Positions 32,120-43,476 are shown, numbered from the stretch's first letter. The stretch is 64,000 bases of DNA from Neonectria sp. B-13 (GCA_002682825.1 NOKP01000002.1:1059132-1123131); one strand, 5' to 3'. Numbers and translations: made by a program. Notes: generated from the letters alone by a model not told the origin.

Positions 32120-34086
32120 GATGGTACGAGGCTCGACGTAGGAACTGTATATAAAAGGGTGTATTGCCGGTGTACATAGATATGCATTCATTAGATTGAA
32201 GTATACTTTTGATCAACAATTCTGGATCTTTGACTTTGACCAACAGTTGTGATGTGCTGCCACTACCTCGGAACTTTCCGAGTTGGAGGTCGTATTCCAA
32301 GTTGATGATACCAAGTGAACATATTTGACCACCGCTTGGGCCTTAATACCAGTTGACTTGTCTGTTACCAGCATATCTAAGTGTTTAGCTTGCTCTCGTC
32401 ATTGTACGGACACTACCCTAGAGCATCACGGACAGCGATTTGGGGTTGGCTTGCAGTCCTCCATGGCGCACAAGGTTAGACCAAAGATGAGTGCGATACC
32501 TATACCGTTGCTTATCGGCTTGTAACATTTATGTGTTCGAATATTTAACCTGCTTTTGGGAGGGTACAACGGAAGACGTCGTTTTTGTCACTGGTATCAG
32601 AGGGTATAGTTAAGCACAAAAGACCTCAGTCGCCAAGACTTTTAACCCAGTGTTTCTGTACTAGCTTGGTTTTATTGTTAGAAGTAAAAAAAACCATAAA
32701 TGTTGAAGAGAAGGACATTGTTGCGAGTTCGGCCAATTCTTCCTACGTAGAGCCTTTATCGTAGAGTGCTGGCACAAAGGGGTTGTTGGGAGAGTAAGTT
32801 AATGTCTGCAGGGGACCCTGGGTTGACACGTTGCACAATCGTTAGGAAACGGATAGTGTGACGCACGCAAATGTATGCATGCCTGAATACCTGATTCCCC
32901 ATCTATTCAGCATGGGATTCTCTGCGTCCAGAATGTGGACCTGGAGCTTACTTGATAGCTTCATGCAGCAAAGTACGGAGTATGTCGTTGGCTTTCTTTA
33001 ATTTGTTTCTTGGATTGCTACCCTGAAGCACCCACGTCATACAATACAATCCGTTTCACTCCCCTGAACGAACTTAGCGGTTGAGTGGCAAGCCGTTGAA
33101 CAGGGAGGGACGGGAGTGAAGGGACTTGGAGCACGGGCCACCTGGTCACTAAGCCACCACCACCGGGCGCGACGGATCACCGCAAGCGAACCCACAAAAC
33201 ACGAGGACTCGAAGCTCATTAATTACATACTAGTGCAAAGCGCGCACTGTACAAGCTGGATCGCCGATTCACTTGGCTCGACCTCCTTGATAGGACGGGG
33301 GTAACTGTGCAAAAAAAGAAAAGCATTGAGATGAGCTTACGAATACACTGTACGAATGCTTCACAGTACGAAGTAGGTATCATTACGAAGCAGGTATTAT
33401 TACGAGACAGCCTGTCACGGTTACTCGACAGATTTTGAAACCGCCATGACAATGATGACATGGGGCCTGCAAAGGGTGGGGCCTGCAAAGGGAGAGATCA
33501 GGGCCAGCCAGCTTTGTGCTGTGCAGTGACGTGCATACTCCAGCCGCGAAAAAACCAAAGCAAAATCCTAGCAAAGGCCGGGTGTGTCTCCTTTTGCCCC
33601 TCTTTTCCGAGTCTGATCTCACACTGGAAGTGTTGCGTGCTGACGAGATGTCGGCATGTGCTCCGTACTGTACATGGAGCTAGCAGTCTGCCCAGCACTC
33701 ATTACGAGGGAGTTGTTGCTTGCAGTACTGCACAAAGACCCTTCTAGTCTGATGATGATTGAAAATCGAACCAGAACTATACCTACTCTTTGACGCCTCT
33801 TTATGCTTTGATGCGTCGGATGTTCTGTAACTTTGGATGAGGAGATCAGCAGCTGTGCATGAGGAGATCTCCACGTAGTAGTGTTTAACCGAGCCCTGAG
33901 GGGGAGGAGGATAGAATGGAATGGAGAAGGCCGCACTGTGTGAACATTGCGCGTACGGACGTGTACAGTGTGTTGGGCTCGCGTCAGCCCGCCACGCAGC
34001 CAACCAGCCAGCTGCTTCCTTGCATGCCTGTGCACGCACACGAGGAAACATGCTCACCCAGTACAGTAAAAAATACAGTGTATGTA

Positions 34087-34105
34087 CTTCGTACAAAGTA
34101 CGAAG
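34087..34105. repeat. Perfect 8-bp inverted repeat CTTCGTAC / GTACGAAG
   Basis: CTTCGTAC at 34087-34094 and GTACGAAG at 34098-34105 are separated by AAA. It is the same core word as the dyad at 3924-3947, with different spacing. Confidence 0.7.
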
Positions 34106-34651
34106 CAGGGACGCGCCCAGTGTGAACTGCGTAAAGTGTGTGTGCGTGCCCAAGCAGTGAGCGAGGAGAGACAGTAGGGAGGTGCCCGGTGGTGTCAGCG
34201 CAGGCACTTTGAGCATGTCGGGGTGGCAGGGCAGGGCAAGGACTCGGAAGGAGAAACCTGTCTCTCCCTGCCCATCGCTCCTTCCCTTCCCTGCCGTTCC
34301 ATCCAGTCCCATTCCCGTGCGACCCAGCCCATCACCTCACCACTTTAACCAACATTAGACGCCCGTCGTCTTCAAACCAATCCTCCAACATCATCATCAC
34401 CCCGACTCCTCGTCTTCATCACCAGCGTCATCGCCCTCATCCTCAACACATCCTCATCCTCAACCTGCCGGGGGCCGACTTCGCCGCTTCAATCCACCGC
34501 CCTTCCCCACATCCACGTCCACCTCCGCAAGTATCCGTTTTTTCCCTCTTGGCCCCAAAGAGCGTGGTGTGACTTCATCCTGCATTGCTCCATCCCCAGC
34601 GTCAACAGCCCTACCGCCTTTCTCTTGCTCATCGACCCGATCCCCTTTGGC

Positions 34652-34687
34652 ATGGCCACTGTTGTTCCACGACGGCCACCGCCTTAA
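34652..34687 (+). promoter_or_regulatory. Upstream reading frame (11 codons) in the presumed IRE1 leader
   Basis: ATG at 34652 sits in a strong context (GGCATGG, purine at -3 and G at +4) and ends at TAA 34685-34687. If the transcript starts upstream of 34650, ribosomes would meet it before the IRE1 start at 34760. Confidence 0.4.
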
Positions 34688-34716
34688 ATCAGCCAGCTCC
34701 AGCGGCCGCGGGTTCC

Positions 34717-34722
34717 ATGTGA
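34717..34722 (+). promoter_or_regulatory. Start-stop codon pair (ATGTGA) upstream of IRE1
   Basis: An ATG directly followed by TGA, 37 nt before the IRE1 ATG. Such minimal upstream frames are known to hold initiating ribosomes in some mRNAs. The context (TCCATGT) is weak, and a GCACCC hexamer run (about 34727-34747) separates it from the main start. Confidence 0.4.
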
Positions 34723-34759
34723 TCGCGCACCCGCACCCGCACCCGCACGCTCCCGCGAT

Positions 34760-37700
34760 ATGCTGCGACGACCTCCTGGCGAGGGACGTCGGCCCTCTCA
34801 GCAACAGAAACTCCTTCTCGCCTTTGCCATCATCCTCCTTCCGTGGATCCAGCTCGTCGACGCTCAGCAGCAGCACCGACCCGCCGCCCAACCTCTCCCA
34901 CACCTCCAAAACCTCGGTCGCAGCAGCCAACAGGTCGACGACGATGCCGCCGCCCACCAACACTGGGCCGCCACGCCCCTCGATGTCGCCGACACCTCCC
35001 GCGAGACCATCGAAAGCATAAAGAGAGCTGCCTCGCTTTCGCTCAAGAAGCGCCAGCTTCACCAGGGGCAGCAGGCAGACCCTCTGAAGCAAATCCCCAA
35101 CCGAAAGAATCGAAAGAATGATCACGAACACATCATCATCCCTGACGATGCGAGCGCCCTCGCAACTTTGGCTCCGGCTCAGTCCGTCCGAGCACCAAAC
35201 CCTTCACGACATCAACGGCCCAGCAGCATCCCTGTCTCTGGGCTATCCTCGCCGCAGATTGCGCGGAGTCTGGAGGACTGGGAAGTAGAAGACTTTGTTC
35301 TTCTGGCGACCGTCGATGGAGACCTATACGCCAACGACCGACGGACCGGAAAGGAACGCTGGCACCTCGAGGTCGACCAACCCATGGTCGAGACCAAGCA
35401 CCATCGCTCCAATCATTCCATCCTCGACGACGACTATAACGCCATCGACCATTATATCTGGGCCGTTGAGCCTAATCGAGATGGAGCCATCTACGTTTGG
35501 ATCCCCGACTCCAACGCAGGCCTCGCCTGGACCGGCTACACCATGAAGAGGCTTGTCGAAGACTTGGTGCCCCACGCCCATGATGACCCACCTGTGGTTT
35601 ATACTGGCGACAAGAAGACCACCATGATTACCCTCGATGCGGCAACCGGGAGGGTCTTGAAGTGGTTTGGTTCCGGGGGGTCTCACATCAACGAGGCCGA
35701 AAGTTGCCTCCGGCCTAATACTCTGTACGATAAGGACAACGAAGAGTGCAGTTCTACAGGCACCATCACCCTGGGAAGGACTGAGTATACTGTCGGCATC
35801 CAGCGCCGCGACAACGGACAAGCAATTGCGACTCTCAAATACTCTGAATGGATCCCGAACAACTTCGACAATGATCTTTACCAGCAACATCATTCCTCCC
35901 TCGACAGCCGATACATTACCAGCCAGCATGACGGCAAAGTGTATGCCTTTGATTACGCGCGCTCCGAGAAGGCCGAGCCCCTCTTTAGTGAGGAATTCGC
36001 AGCCCCCGTTGCCCGTGTATTCGATGTCTGTCGACCATGGGATGCTACTTTGGAGAGCAATCCAGACCTTGTCGTCCTTCCGCAGCCACCGATGCCATCC
36101 CAGGACGAAACAATCGCTCGCATGCGTAGCAACAGCATTTTCCTGAACCAGACTCGGTCTGGAAGCTGGTACGCCATGTCAGGCCGTTCATACCCTCTCA
36201 TCATCAACGCCCCCATTGCCCAAATATCCCGCCCCGATTGGTGGGAAATCGCGCCTGCTTGGGACACCATCAATCAAGACAAACTCAACAAGGCGCTGGT
36301 TGGGACACACTTCCTCGAGAGCTTTCGAGGCACCTATCAAAAACCACCAACTCTGCCCGCAGGCTCTCTTGATGGGTACGATGGGTACGATGAATACAAT
36401 GAGAAGGACAACGACTCGAATATTCCTGCAATTTCGGATCTCCCCGACGAGCCGACCATTATCACCAAGGTCAAATCGTTTCACCAAAGTGCCGCAAAAA
36501 GTGTCACTGAATTCATCAGCAACCCCATTCTCATCATTCTATTCATCGTCACCTTGATCTACAATGAGAAGAAGCTCAGACGATCATACCATCGGGTTAG
36601 AAGCAAGGGTATCATCAACCAGATTCAATACTACCTCTCGGAAAAGCCTGACCCCCAGCTCATTGAGGATGATTTCAGCGACAAGGAGACGGATATCCTG
36701 GACCACACGACGGGAGTGGCTGTTGAAGAAAAGAAGGCAGAGAAGAAGGTCAAGGAGCCGGCTCCTGCATCCCCTGAACCGCCTGTACCTGTTCATACAG
36801 ATAAGGGGAAGCTGGAGACAGTGGAGAAAAAGGCGGAAACGGCCGACAGAGAAGTGCCTAGACTACCAGAGGAGGTGTCTTTTGACTCTCCTTCTGTAGC
36901 CGATGCTGGAACTGCTGATGAGGCAGCCGGGCCTCCCGAGAAGAAGAAGAAGGCCCACAGGGGACGTCGAGGAGGAGTCAAACACCGCAAGGCTCGAGCA
37001 CGGGAACTGTCCCAGTCGCGCGACGATGAACCCGGCCAGAGTGTCGAGGACGCTGTCAACAATGCCAAGAAGCTGGGCGATCGGCCGAGCTTGGAGCCTG
37101 ATGTCATGACAGTTGCCAACGACATGCAGTCTGTGACTGGCCCGATCATTCGCATGGGAAACATAGAAGTCAACACCGATGAGCAATTGGGGACAGGCAG
37201 CAACGGAACCTTGGTGTTCGCTGGAATGTTTGATGGCCGCGAGGTGGCTGTCAAGCGGATGTTGATTCAATTCTATGACATCGCGTCCCAGGAAACCAGG
37301 TTGTTGAGAGAGAGTGACGATCACCCAAATGGTAGTCCTACCGCAACCCCCTTGACAGATTCACGCTAACAAAACTAGTCATTCGATACCACTCGCAACA
37401 GATGCGGGACGGCTTCCTCTACATTGCCCTGGAACGTTGCGCTGCGTCGCTAGCTGATGTTGTGGAGAAACCCCAATTCTTCCGAGACCTGGCCAACGCT
37501 GGAAAACACGACCTTCCAAATGTGCTTTATCAGATCACGAATGGAATCAGCCATCTCCATGGTCTACGAATTGTCCACCGGGATCTCAAACCGCAAAACA
37601 TTCTCGTCAACATGGGCAAGGACGGCCGGCCCCGCTTGTTGGTGTCCGACTTTGGTCTCTGCAAGAAGCTTGAAGGTGGCCAGTCTTCCTTTGGTGCGAC

Positions 37701-38517
37701 CACTGGTAGGGCAGCCGGGACTTCTGGATGGCGTGCTCCTGAGCTCTTGATTGACGACGACGCTCGCGACTCTGGAATGATGGACTCAAGCACTCAGAGC
37801 GGCTCCAATTCTATTCTGGTCTCGGACAACATGCTTCACAATCGCCGGGCCACACGTGCCATCGACATTTTCTCGCTCGGATTGGTCTTCTTCTACGTCT
37901 TGACTAATGGTTCCCATCCCTTTGACTGTGGCGATAGGTACATGAGGGAAGTCAATATACGCAAGGGTAAGTATAATTTAACCCCTCTTGATGCCCTCGG
38001 CGATTTCGCGTACGAGGCGGAGGATCTCATTGGGTCTATGCTCGAAGCAAACCCGAAAAAGAGGCCGACTGCAAGAGATGTCATGTCGCATCCCTTCTTC
38101 TGGTCAGCAAAGAAGCGACTGGCCTTTCTGTGTGACGTGTCGGATCATTTCGAAAAGGAGCCTCGGGATCCGCCATCGGCAGCACTCGCCGAGTTGGAAA
38201 AACACGCACCAGAGGTTACCAAAGGTGACTTCCTACGGGCTTTACCACGGGAGTTCATCGATTCGCTCGGCAAGCAGCGCAAGTACACTGGGTCGAGGCT
38301 TTTGGACTTGCTGCGAGCTCTGCGAAACAAGAAGAACCACTACGAGGACATGACGGACAATCTGAAACGGACCGTAGGTCCCTTGCCAGACGGCTATTTG
38401 AGTTTCTGGACGGTGCGCTTTCCTATGTTGCTTCTGGTGTGCTGGAACACGGTTTACTATGTGCAATGGGAGGAGACGGATCGGTTCAGGGAATACTATG
38501 AGCCCGCGGCACTCTGA
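34760..38517 (+). CDS. IRE1: Unfolded protein response sensor IRE1 (kinase/endoribonuclease)
   Basis: ER transmembrane sensor that splices the HAC1/hacA-type mRNA when unfolded proteins accumulate. Model: exons 34760-37331 and 37379-38517, intron of 47 nt (GTAGTC...CTAG), 1236 residues. Visible in order: signal peptide (KLLLAFAIILLPWIQLVDAQ, within residues 17-37); lumenal beta-rich domain (VLLATVDGDLYANDRRTGKE to HDGKVYAFDYAR); a single membrane helix near residues 587-603 (NPILIILFIVTLIY); a Lys/Glu-rich linker; a kinase domain from about residue 800 with GTGSNGT, VAVKR, HRDLKPQN near 923 and SDFG near 947; and the C-terminal RNase domain from about 1108, with R-K-Y-T-G and LRALRNKKNHYED holding the Tyr, Arg, Asn and His expected at the active site. 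The kinase has an unusually long insert after SGWRAPELL (Ser/Asp-rich). The gene is divided from its neighbours by long non-coding DNA. Confidence 0.96.
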
Positions 38518-38682
38518 GGCCTTGCTATAGTGGGATATTCTTTCTCGGTTGGATGCCTCCGGCAAGGTTACGTGCGTGCGCAGCATGAGGGCGAAATGTT
38601 TAGGATAAATACAAAAAGCGAGTGTCACAAAAAGTCCAATGTAACAATTGACCGTGCTTGAGGTTAGGGGTCTACCACAAGA

Positions 38683-39060
38683 ATGCTGCCTGGCCCCTTC
38701 CATCGGATCTTTGATAGGCTTTTCGCCGTCAAAGTTTTGAACAAAACCGTGTTGATAGCTGACTCACTTGACTTCCCACCAAACCATAGCGACGCTGCTG
38801 ATCTGAGTATCTTGTTCCTTGCCGGAGCTCCCCAGTCACCTGCCGAAGCGGATATAAAGGCACAGGCAAGAAACGAGGGATTGTTTGGATTGATCATGAA
38901 GAAGGAAAGTGACGGGAACCTTACCTTCTCTAGAGTAGGGATAGTTCATGGAAAGCTCATGGAGGAGAGCAATGCTCTGGATGATGAAGACACATTCGAT
39001 ATCTATCGATCTGCAGAGAAAGCAGGACTGGCACCTTCCGAAAAAGAGGCTTGGCCGTGA
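38683..39060 (+). CDS. Doubtful 125-residue ORF or gene fragment
   Basis: An ATG frame with protein-like text (FDRLFAVKVLNKTVLIADSL, then NEGLFGLIMKKESDGNLTFS) that ends at 39060. It may be a remnant of a larger protein; the Gly-Leu-Ile-rich segment vaguely recalls C-terminal parts of HET proteins, but that is weak. No domain is recognised, and a minus-strand frame overlaps part of it. It has no visible introns and its 3' end overlaps the frameshifted locus on the other strand. Confidence 0.25.
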   Translation: MLPGPFHRIFDRLFAVKVLNKTVLIADSLDFPPNHSDAADLSILFLAGAPQSPAEADIKAQARNEGLFGLIMKKESDGNLTFSRVGIVHGKLMEESNALDDEDTFDIYRSAEKAGLAPSEKEAWP

Positions 39061-39432
39061 GTATAATGTTTACCATCGCGAATTACAGTGCCCGTCTGCA
39101 TCGCTTTCCATGGATTGGTGCCGCCTTTCTTTCCAAACTGCCATCCAGTAGTTTCAAGAGAGTCAGCTCCATGAGTAGACACTGTGGATTCCTTGAGGAG
39201 GATGGTTCCTGCGGGTTCTCCCATGACAAACTCGACGTATTCCTCCTCTGTTTCATCAGATAGCGCCTGTGGCAGATAGCTCCGACACGTAGAATCCCAA
39301 CATAATCGAATCCGTTGCAACTTTGAAGTGCCCATGGATTAGATGGATGCCAAATTTGCCACGAACGTCATGGCGGATGAAGATCTCGGCCAGGCCTTTG
39401 AGATCGCCATCGGAGACAACAAACTGGGCCAT
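39003..39432 (-). pseudogene. Frameshifted small hypothetical gene
   Basis: On minus, ATG 39432 opens a 58-codon frame (FVVSDGDLKGLAEIFIRHDV, then GKFGIHLIHGHFKVATDSIM) that stops at 39256. A second frame overlapping it (PQALSDETEEEYVEFVMGEP, then TTGWQFGKKGG) continues to the stop at 39003. The two halves resemble consecutive parts of a small fungal family as I remember it (a HGHF motif followed by an EYVEFV/TTGWQFG region), so a one-base shift around 39258-39310 seems likely; there is too little room there for an intron. The family has no function that I can name. A sequencing error is an alternative. Confidence 0.4.
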
Positions 39433-39859
39433 GTCGTCATGTTGCTGGTTGTATCTGTCAAATTCGTCAAGATAATTGACACATTTTAAATTTAAGATCC
39501 CCTACATTACACCCTTATAACGATATAGTTGATTTCGCCCGTGCTTGAGGCCACTCCAAAATCCTTGACAATTAGTCCACCCTAACCTACGATAATGGGA
39601 GAACAATGAGTAGAAGAGAGTTGCCATTGATGGTATTTCAACAAGTATTCATAAACGCGTGCTTTGGTTTTGTGTAATATCACAAGTAACTGTTGATGGC
39701 CCTGCTAACTACAGGTGCCATTCCTCACTCTCTCACTCTGACACTGGGCTTGACGATTTATCATCCTCTTCAGCATTGGCGCCCTTTTTATATCCTTCTT
39801 CTGCAGCGCGTGACCGTGCTCGTGGTCGTGGTCGTCTGGCCGTCTCACTTGTCGAGCGG
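39433..39859. other. Intergenic, no gene recognised
   Basis: AT-rich left part (39430-39650), which would be the promoter of the frameshifted gene and the 3' flank of the hypothetical gene that ends at 39860. Nothing else seen. Confidence 0.5.
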
Positions 39860-40459
39860 CTAGCGACCCGAGTCGCTGGCAGGGTAGCCTTCGTCCCAAT
39901 TATCCTCACCCTCTGTGTCCTGGAAGAGAGGGCGATCCAACTCCTCAATGGCGCCGAGCGCTGCAAATCCAGCATCGTCTCCTGCTTCAATGGGCATGCC
40001 GCCAACGGGACCGTCCATGGAGAAGATCTCAAAGTAGGTATCAACTGTGACGTCGCCGCCAACCGCCAAGCCCTCCCTGAGCACCTGTTCGGCGATTTCT
40101 GGGTAGTCCTCGACGAAGTCCCTTCTCATTTCGTCCGGCATCGCGAGCATCCCCGTGCCCTCGTCATATTCCACATCTTCGCCTCCGTACATGGCGCGGA
40201 ACACGGTCCAGGAGATGGAGATGTCGCGGGCCTTGAGCTCAATGATGTCCGCTCTCCATTGATAGCCCGGGAACTGCGCGCGGAAGAGCGGAGCGAGCGA
40301 CTCGAAGAAGTCTCTGCTGCTTCGCACCGCCATCGACGTCCTGTGTTGATGCAAGTGGGACACGAGAAAGAGGGTCGGCTCCAGTGTCCACCACTGGCTT
40401 GGGTCATTCGGCGGGTTGGATGGATTGCCAGGTGGCCCGCGGGATTCAGGTTGTGACAT
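39860..40459 (-). CDS. Hypothetical acidic protein, 199 residues
   Basis: Single-exon frame from ATG 40459 (M-S-Q-P-E-S-R-G) to the stop at 39860. It starts with a Pro/Asn-rich stretch (GPPGNPSNPPNDPSQWW), followed by a probably folded segment (PTLFLVSHLHQHRTSMAVRS, FFESLAPLFRAQFPGYQWRA, ISISWTVFRAMYGG) and a strongly acidic second half (DVEYDEGTG; FQDTEGEDNWDEGY). No signal peptide or membrane helix is visible. Codon use and composition look like a real gene, but I cannot assign a family. Confidence 0.6.
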   Translation of the reverse strand: MSQPESRGPPGNPSNPPNDPSQWWTLEPTLFLVSHLHQHRTSMAVRSSRDFFESLAPLFRAQFPGYQWRADIIELKARDISISWTVFRAMYGGEDVEYDEGTGMLAMPDEMRRDFVEDYPEIAEQVLREGLAVGGDVTVDTYFEIFSMDGPVGGMPIEAGDDAGFAALGAIEELDRPLFQDTEGEDNWDEGYPASDSGR

Positions 40460-41051
40460 TGTGATAGCCAACACCTAGATAGTTACAACGTGTTTTCACA
40501 AGTTGATGTCACTTGAAGTCTAAGGCTCGCGTTCGTTGAGGGTGTGGTTGACACTCGGAAACCACGTGACTCTTGATCAGTGGCTTGGCGGGGCGAACTC
40601 AATAAGGTAGCTTCAGTTACCTGGGTCGCTTGGAATGCGTCGTCAACTCAACGGGTCCTTCAACGAGTCCTACAACTCCTACTTGGCTGAGGGATTCCAC
40701 GCCAAGAGTCATCCGCAAAGGATGAAAGTATGCTTGAAATAGAAGCACAAACTATGAGTAATAGCCGTGTCCAGGCATTGAATTTATCCAAACCTCCCCG
40801 TCTTCCTTGGGTTCCGTAGAGCTTTCCCTCATCAGAAAGGGGGCACTTCATGTCCGTTATATTCAGTCGACATTCGTCCTCGTGTTCCAGCTCAACAATA
40901 CAACACGCTCGCCGATATCCTTCGTTACAACGCCTTAATTCACGCCTTGCCTCTCCGCACGCTCGCTTGCTTTCCCCCAACCCACAATTCCCCAAGGCAG
41001 TACATTTAGGATATACGACAATCTTCAAAGCACATGGGCTGGTCATTCAAT
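40460..41051. other. Intergenic, no gene recognised
   Basis: 592 bp that hold the promoter of the hypothetical gene at 40459 and the 3' flank of the Hel2-like gene. No further gene seen. Confidence 0.5.
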
Positions 41052-43476
41052 TTAACCCCATTGCACCAACACCTGCTTCTTCTTGTTCTTGCCACCCTTC
41101 TTTCCCTTGCTGGCTCCATCGTCAGCCTCTTCGGCTGGCTCCTCGGCGGCGGGCGTTGAAGACCCGCTACCGCCCCACTGGAAGTTACTCTCACGGTGTC
41201 CATAGTCGCGGCGCACAAGACGGCCGTTTCCATACCCGAAGATGGTGGTCTGGGGCTTGGGCGCAGCGGGGAGCGCGGGGAAGGCGTCCTCGCCACCGCG
41301 GGTGTTGCGTGGTCGGTTGAGAGGGGGCGTGGCCTGACCAGACGAGCCGGCGTTCCAGGACGGTTGGGAAGAGGATCTGGAAGAGGGGCCGGCGGCTGAT
41401 GAAGACCCGGCGGCTGACAGGGATGGGAAGGCCGACGATGACGGAGTTTGGAGGGCGGGGCCGGTGCTCCAGGTGGACGGTTTCTTGCCAGTGACCGGAG
41501 CCGGCCCACCCAATCGCGTACTGTTCTTGAGCTTGAGCACACGGCTAGAGTGCTTCTGCGAGGGCGCAGCCGTCGGGACGGCAGGATTGGCCGCTGAAGC
41601 ATCGGCCCAGCCGCTTGAGCTCGAGGTGGCGCCGTGCATCCCGCTGAGGCCGGGCAGGCTCGGGTAATCCTCGTTGATGGCGCGCCAGTCTTGCCAGGCC
41701 TTGCGCAACGCATCGGCCTTCTTCTTGTCGTCGTACAACTCGGCCACCTCTCGCACCAGGGTACCAAGAGCGTTGGACGAAGTGTCAGCAAAGAGGGTGA
41801 AAAATGCGTCGATAAGTTGAGGCGCGGTGAAGCCACCTTGCCGGTACGAGGAGATGTGGGCACGGAAGGTGGCCATCCTCTGAGTATCATTGCCGAGTAG
41901 GTTCGAGGCCCGTTCAACCACGGCGCCGTGGCGGACGAGGCGGGCTCGCTCCTCGGGGGAGACATTGGCTGTGTCGGAGACGGTGAGAGACTCCATGGGG
42001 CTGCTGAGGTTGTTCTGACTTGTTCGAGGTGTCGCGTTACCACCACTGCGTGGCTGTGGTGAAGGAGCGGGAGCGCCAGATAGCTGGCCACCAAAGGTGC
42101 GGTTTGAGACTGACTGCGCCGAGTGGATGGCCATCTGGCGTTGAAAGGCAAGCTCGTCTCTCCGCAGCGGCTGGGCTGAGCTGACCGGCACCGTCTCTGC
42201 GTTTGGATCACGGCCTCGGCCTCTGTTTCGTCCTTCTCTGCCACCGCGACCATCTCCATCACGGCCACCTCCGCTTCCGCCTCCGCCTCCACCACCTCCC
42301 CTTCGCTCTTGCTGGTACGTTTGCCTGAAGTCGAATCCTGAAATATCCACGACTCGAGCATCTCGTCCAGCGGATCGACCGCCGTGCTCACTCAGTTGGT
42401 GGGCCTGGAAATCTAGTTCTGTATCAAAGACGACAAACTTCTTCTCCATGCACTCTCGGTCGGCACACAGGAAATGGTCCTTCTTGAAGTGCTGCTCGAG
42501 GGCGTCATAGTCCTGGTAGTAGTGAGGTTTTCTAGAATCCCTCCTGTCGCAAATGAAACACCTCTCGTGTTTCGTCCTACAGTGTTCGTACAGCTTGTCG
42601 TCATCGTAGAAGCGCTCGCCGCAAAAGCCGCAGAGCGGATGTCCCTTGAAGCCGGTCTGATCGGCAGCACCAGGCTTGTCGTCACCGTGGCGCATGTGCT
42701 TCTCCAGCTCTCGGTCGGCGAAGAGCTCGTGCTCGTGGGTAAATACTCTCTTGTTACGGGTACAGAGGTCGCACATGCGTTTGCGATGGGCCGACTTGAC
42801 ATGGCGGTGCAGATCGGGCCAGCCCAGGCCGGCAAAGTCGCAAGAGGGGTCGGGGCAGTTGTATCGGAGGAGGAGTACGGTGTCGCCGACGATGTCCTCG
42901 TTGGTGTACTTGATTCCGATGTTGCTGTCGGCGGTGGTGATGTCAGTGGTCGTGTAATCCTCGAAGCGCTTCTCGGCGTCGTCGGTGAAGATGACGAATT
43001 CGGCCGGGGCCTGTTGGAGTTATCAGCAAGTGGAAGAGGTACATGGGGGGCAGGAGGAGGCGTACTCGACAATGAGCGCAATCCTTTGTCTTATAAAGGG
43101 CTCTCATGCGAAGTCCACAGATGTGGCAAGTGGTATGGTTGCAGGGCGCAATGGAGTGGTGGGCGACGGGGTTTGCGCAGATGAAGCAAACCTCGTCCTC
43201 GTCGTCCTCATCGCCATCTGCTGGTTTAGCAGCGGCTCCGGAGCCTAGAGCGTGGGCCCTTGAAGCAGCGGCGGCGACATCCTGGGCAGCCGGGCTGGCT
43301 GGAACGGCGGGCGAATCGGTGGTTCCGCCTCGTCCACGGCGGGCACCTCCTCGTCGGCTCTGGTTCGATTTGCCTCGTCCACGGCCGCGGCCACGAGCGC
43401 CATCACCGCCACGCGGTTGGGACTGGGATTCAGAGGGCGTCGGCGCAGAGGCACTGTCTCCTTCGGGGGGAGCCAT
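41052..43476 (-). CDS. HEL2: RING-type E3 ubiquitin ligase, Hel2/ZNF598 type
   Basis: Ribosome-associated ubiquitin ligase that marks collided ribosomes in quality control. Model: ATG 43476, intron 43011-43065 (55 nt, GTACGC...CAACAG), stop 41052, 789 residues. The N-terminus is Arg/Gly-rich (GARGRGRGRGKSNQSRRGG). The RING follows at about residues 97-137 (VCFICANPV, HSIAPCNHTTCHICGLRM, DCAHC). The next segment (APAEFVIFTDDAEKRFEDYT) and a series of C2H2-type fingers (CPDPSCDF..HRHVKSAH; CGFCGERFYDDDKLYEH; RCFICDRR; FLCADRECMEKKFVVF..AHQLSEHG) are in the family order. The C-terminal half is low complexity with a conserved-looking middle (STRLGGPAPVTGKKPSTWST) and ends in a Lys-rich tail (KGKKGGKNKKKQVLVQWG). 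It is divergent from the kinase-like gene at 44466. Confidence 0.93.

Larger units (their letters stand above)
32120..34759. other. Intergenic, about 2.6 kb, upstream of IRE1
   Basis: No gene recognised. It includes several TTCGTAC/GTACGAA words (33350-33356, 33366-33372 and the dyad at 34087-34105), a CT-rich region from about 34250 that probably precedes the IRE1 transcript, and two short upstream reading frames described separately. Confidence 0.5.

Noticed and set aside
31229..32191. A 320-codon open frame on minus, opposite the FAD oxidase
   Set aside because: Antisense shadow; the plus-strand text matches the BBE family closely.
25659..38517. A secondary-metabolite gene cluster around the FAD oxidase
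   Set aside because: No polyketide synthase, NRPS, terpene cyclase, P450 or transporter is present nearby; the neighbours are a membrane receptor and IRE1.
41006..42391. A 461-codon alternative frame inside the Hel2-like gene
   Set aside because: Same strand, other frame, Arg/Ser/Pro-rich low complexity; the Hel2 frame explains the region.
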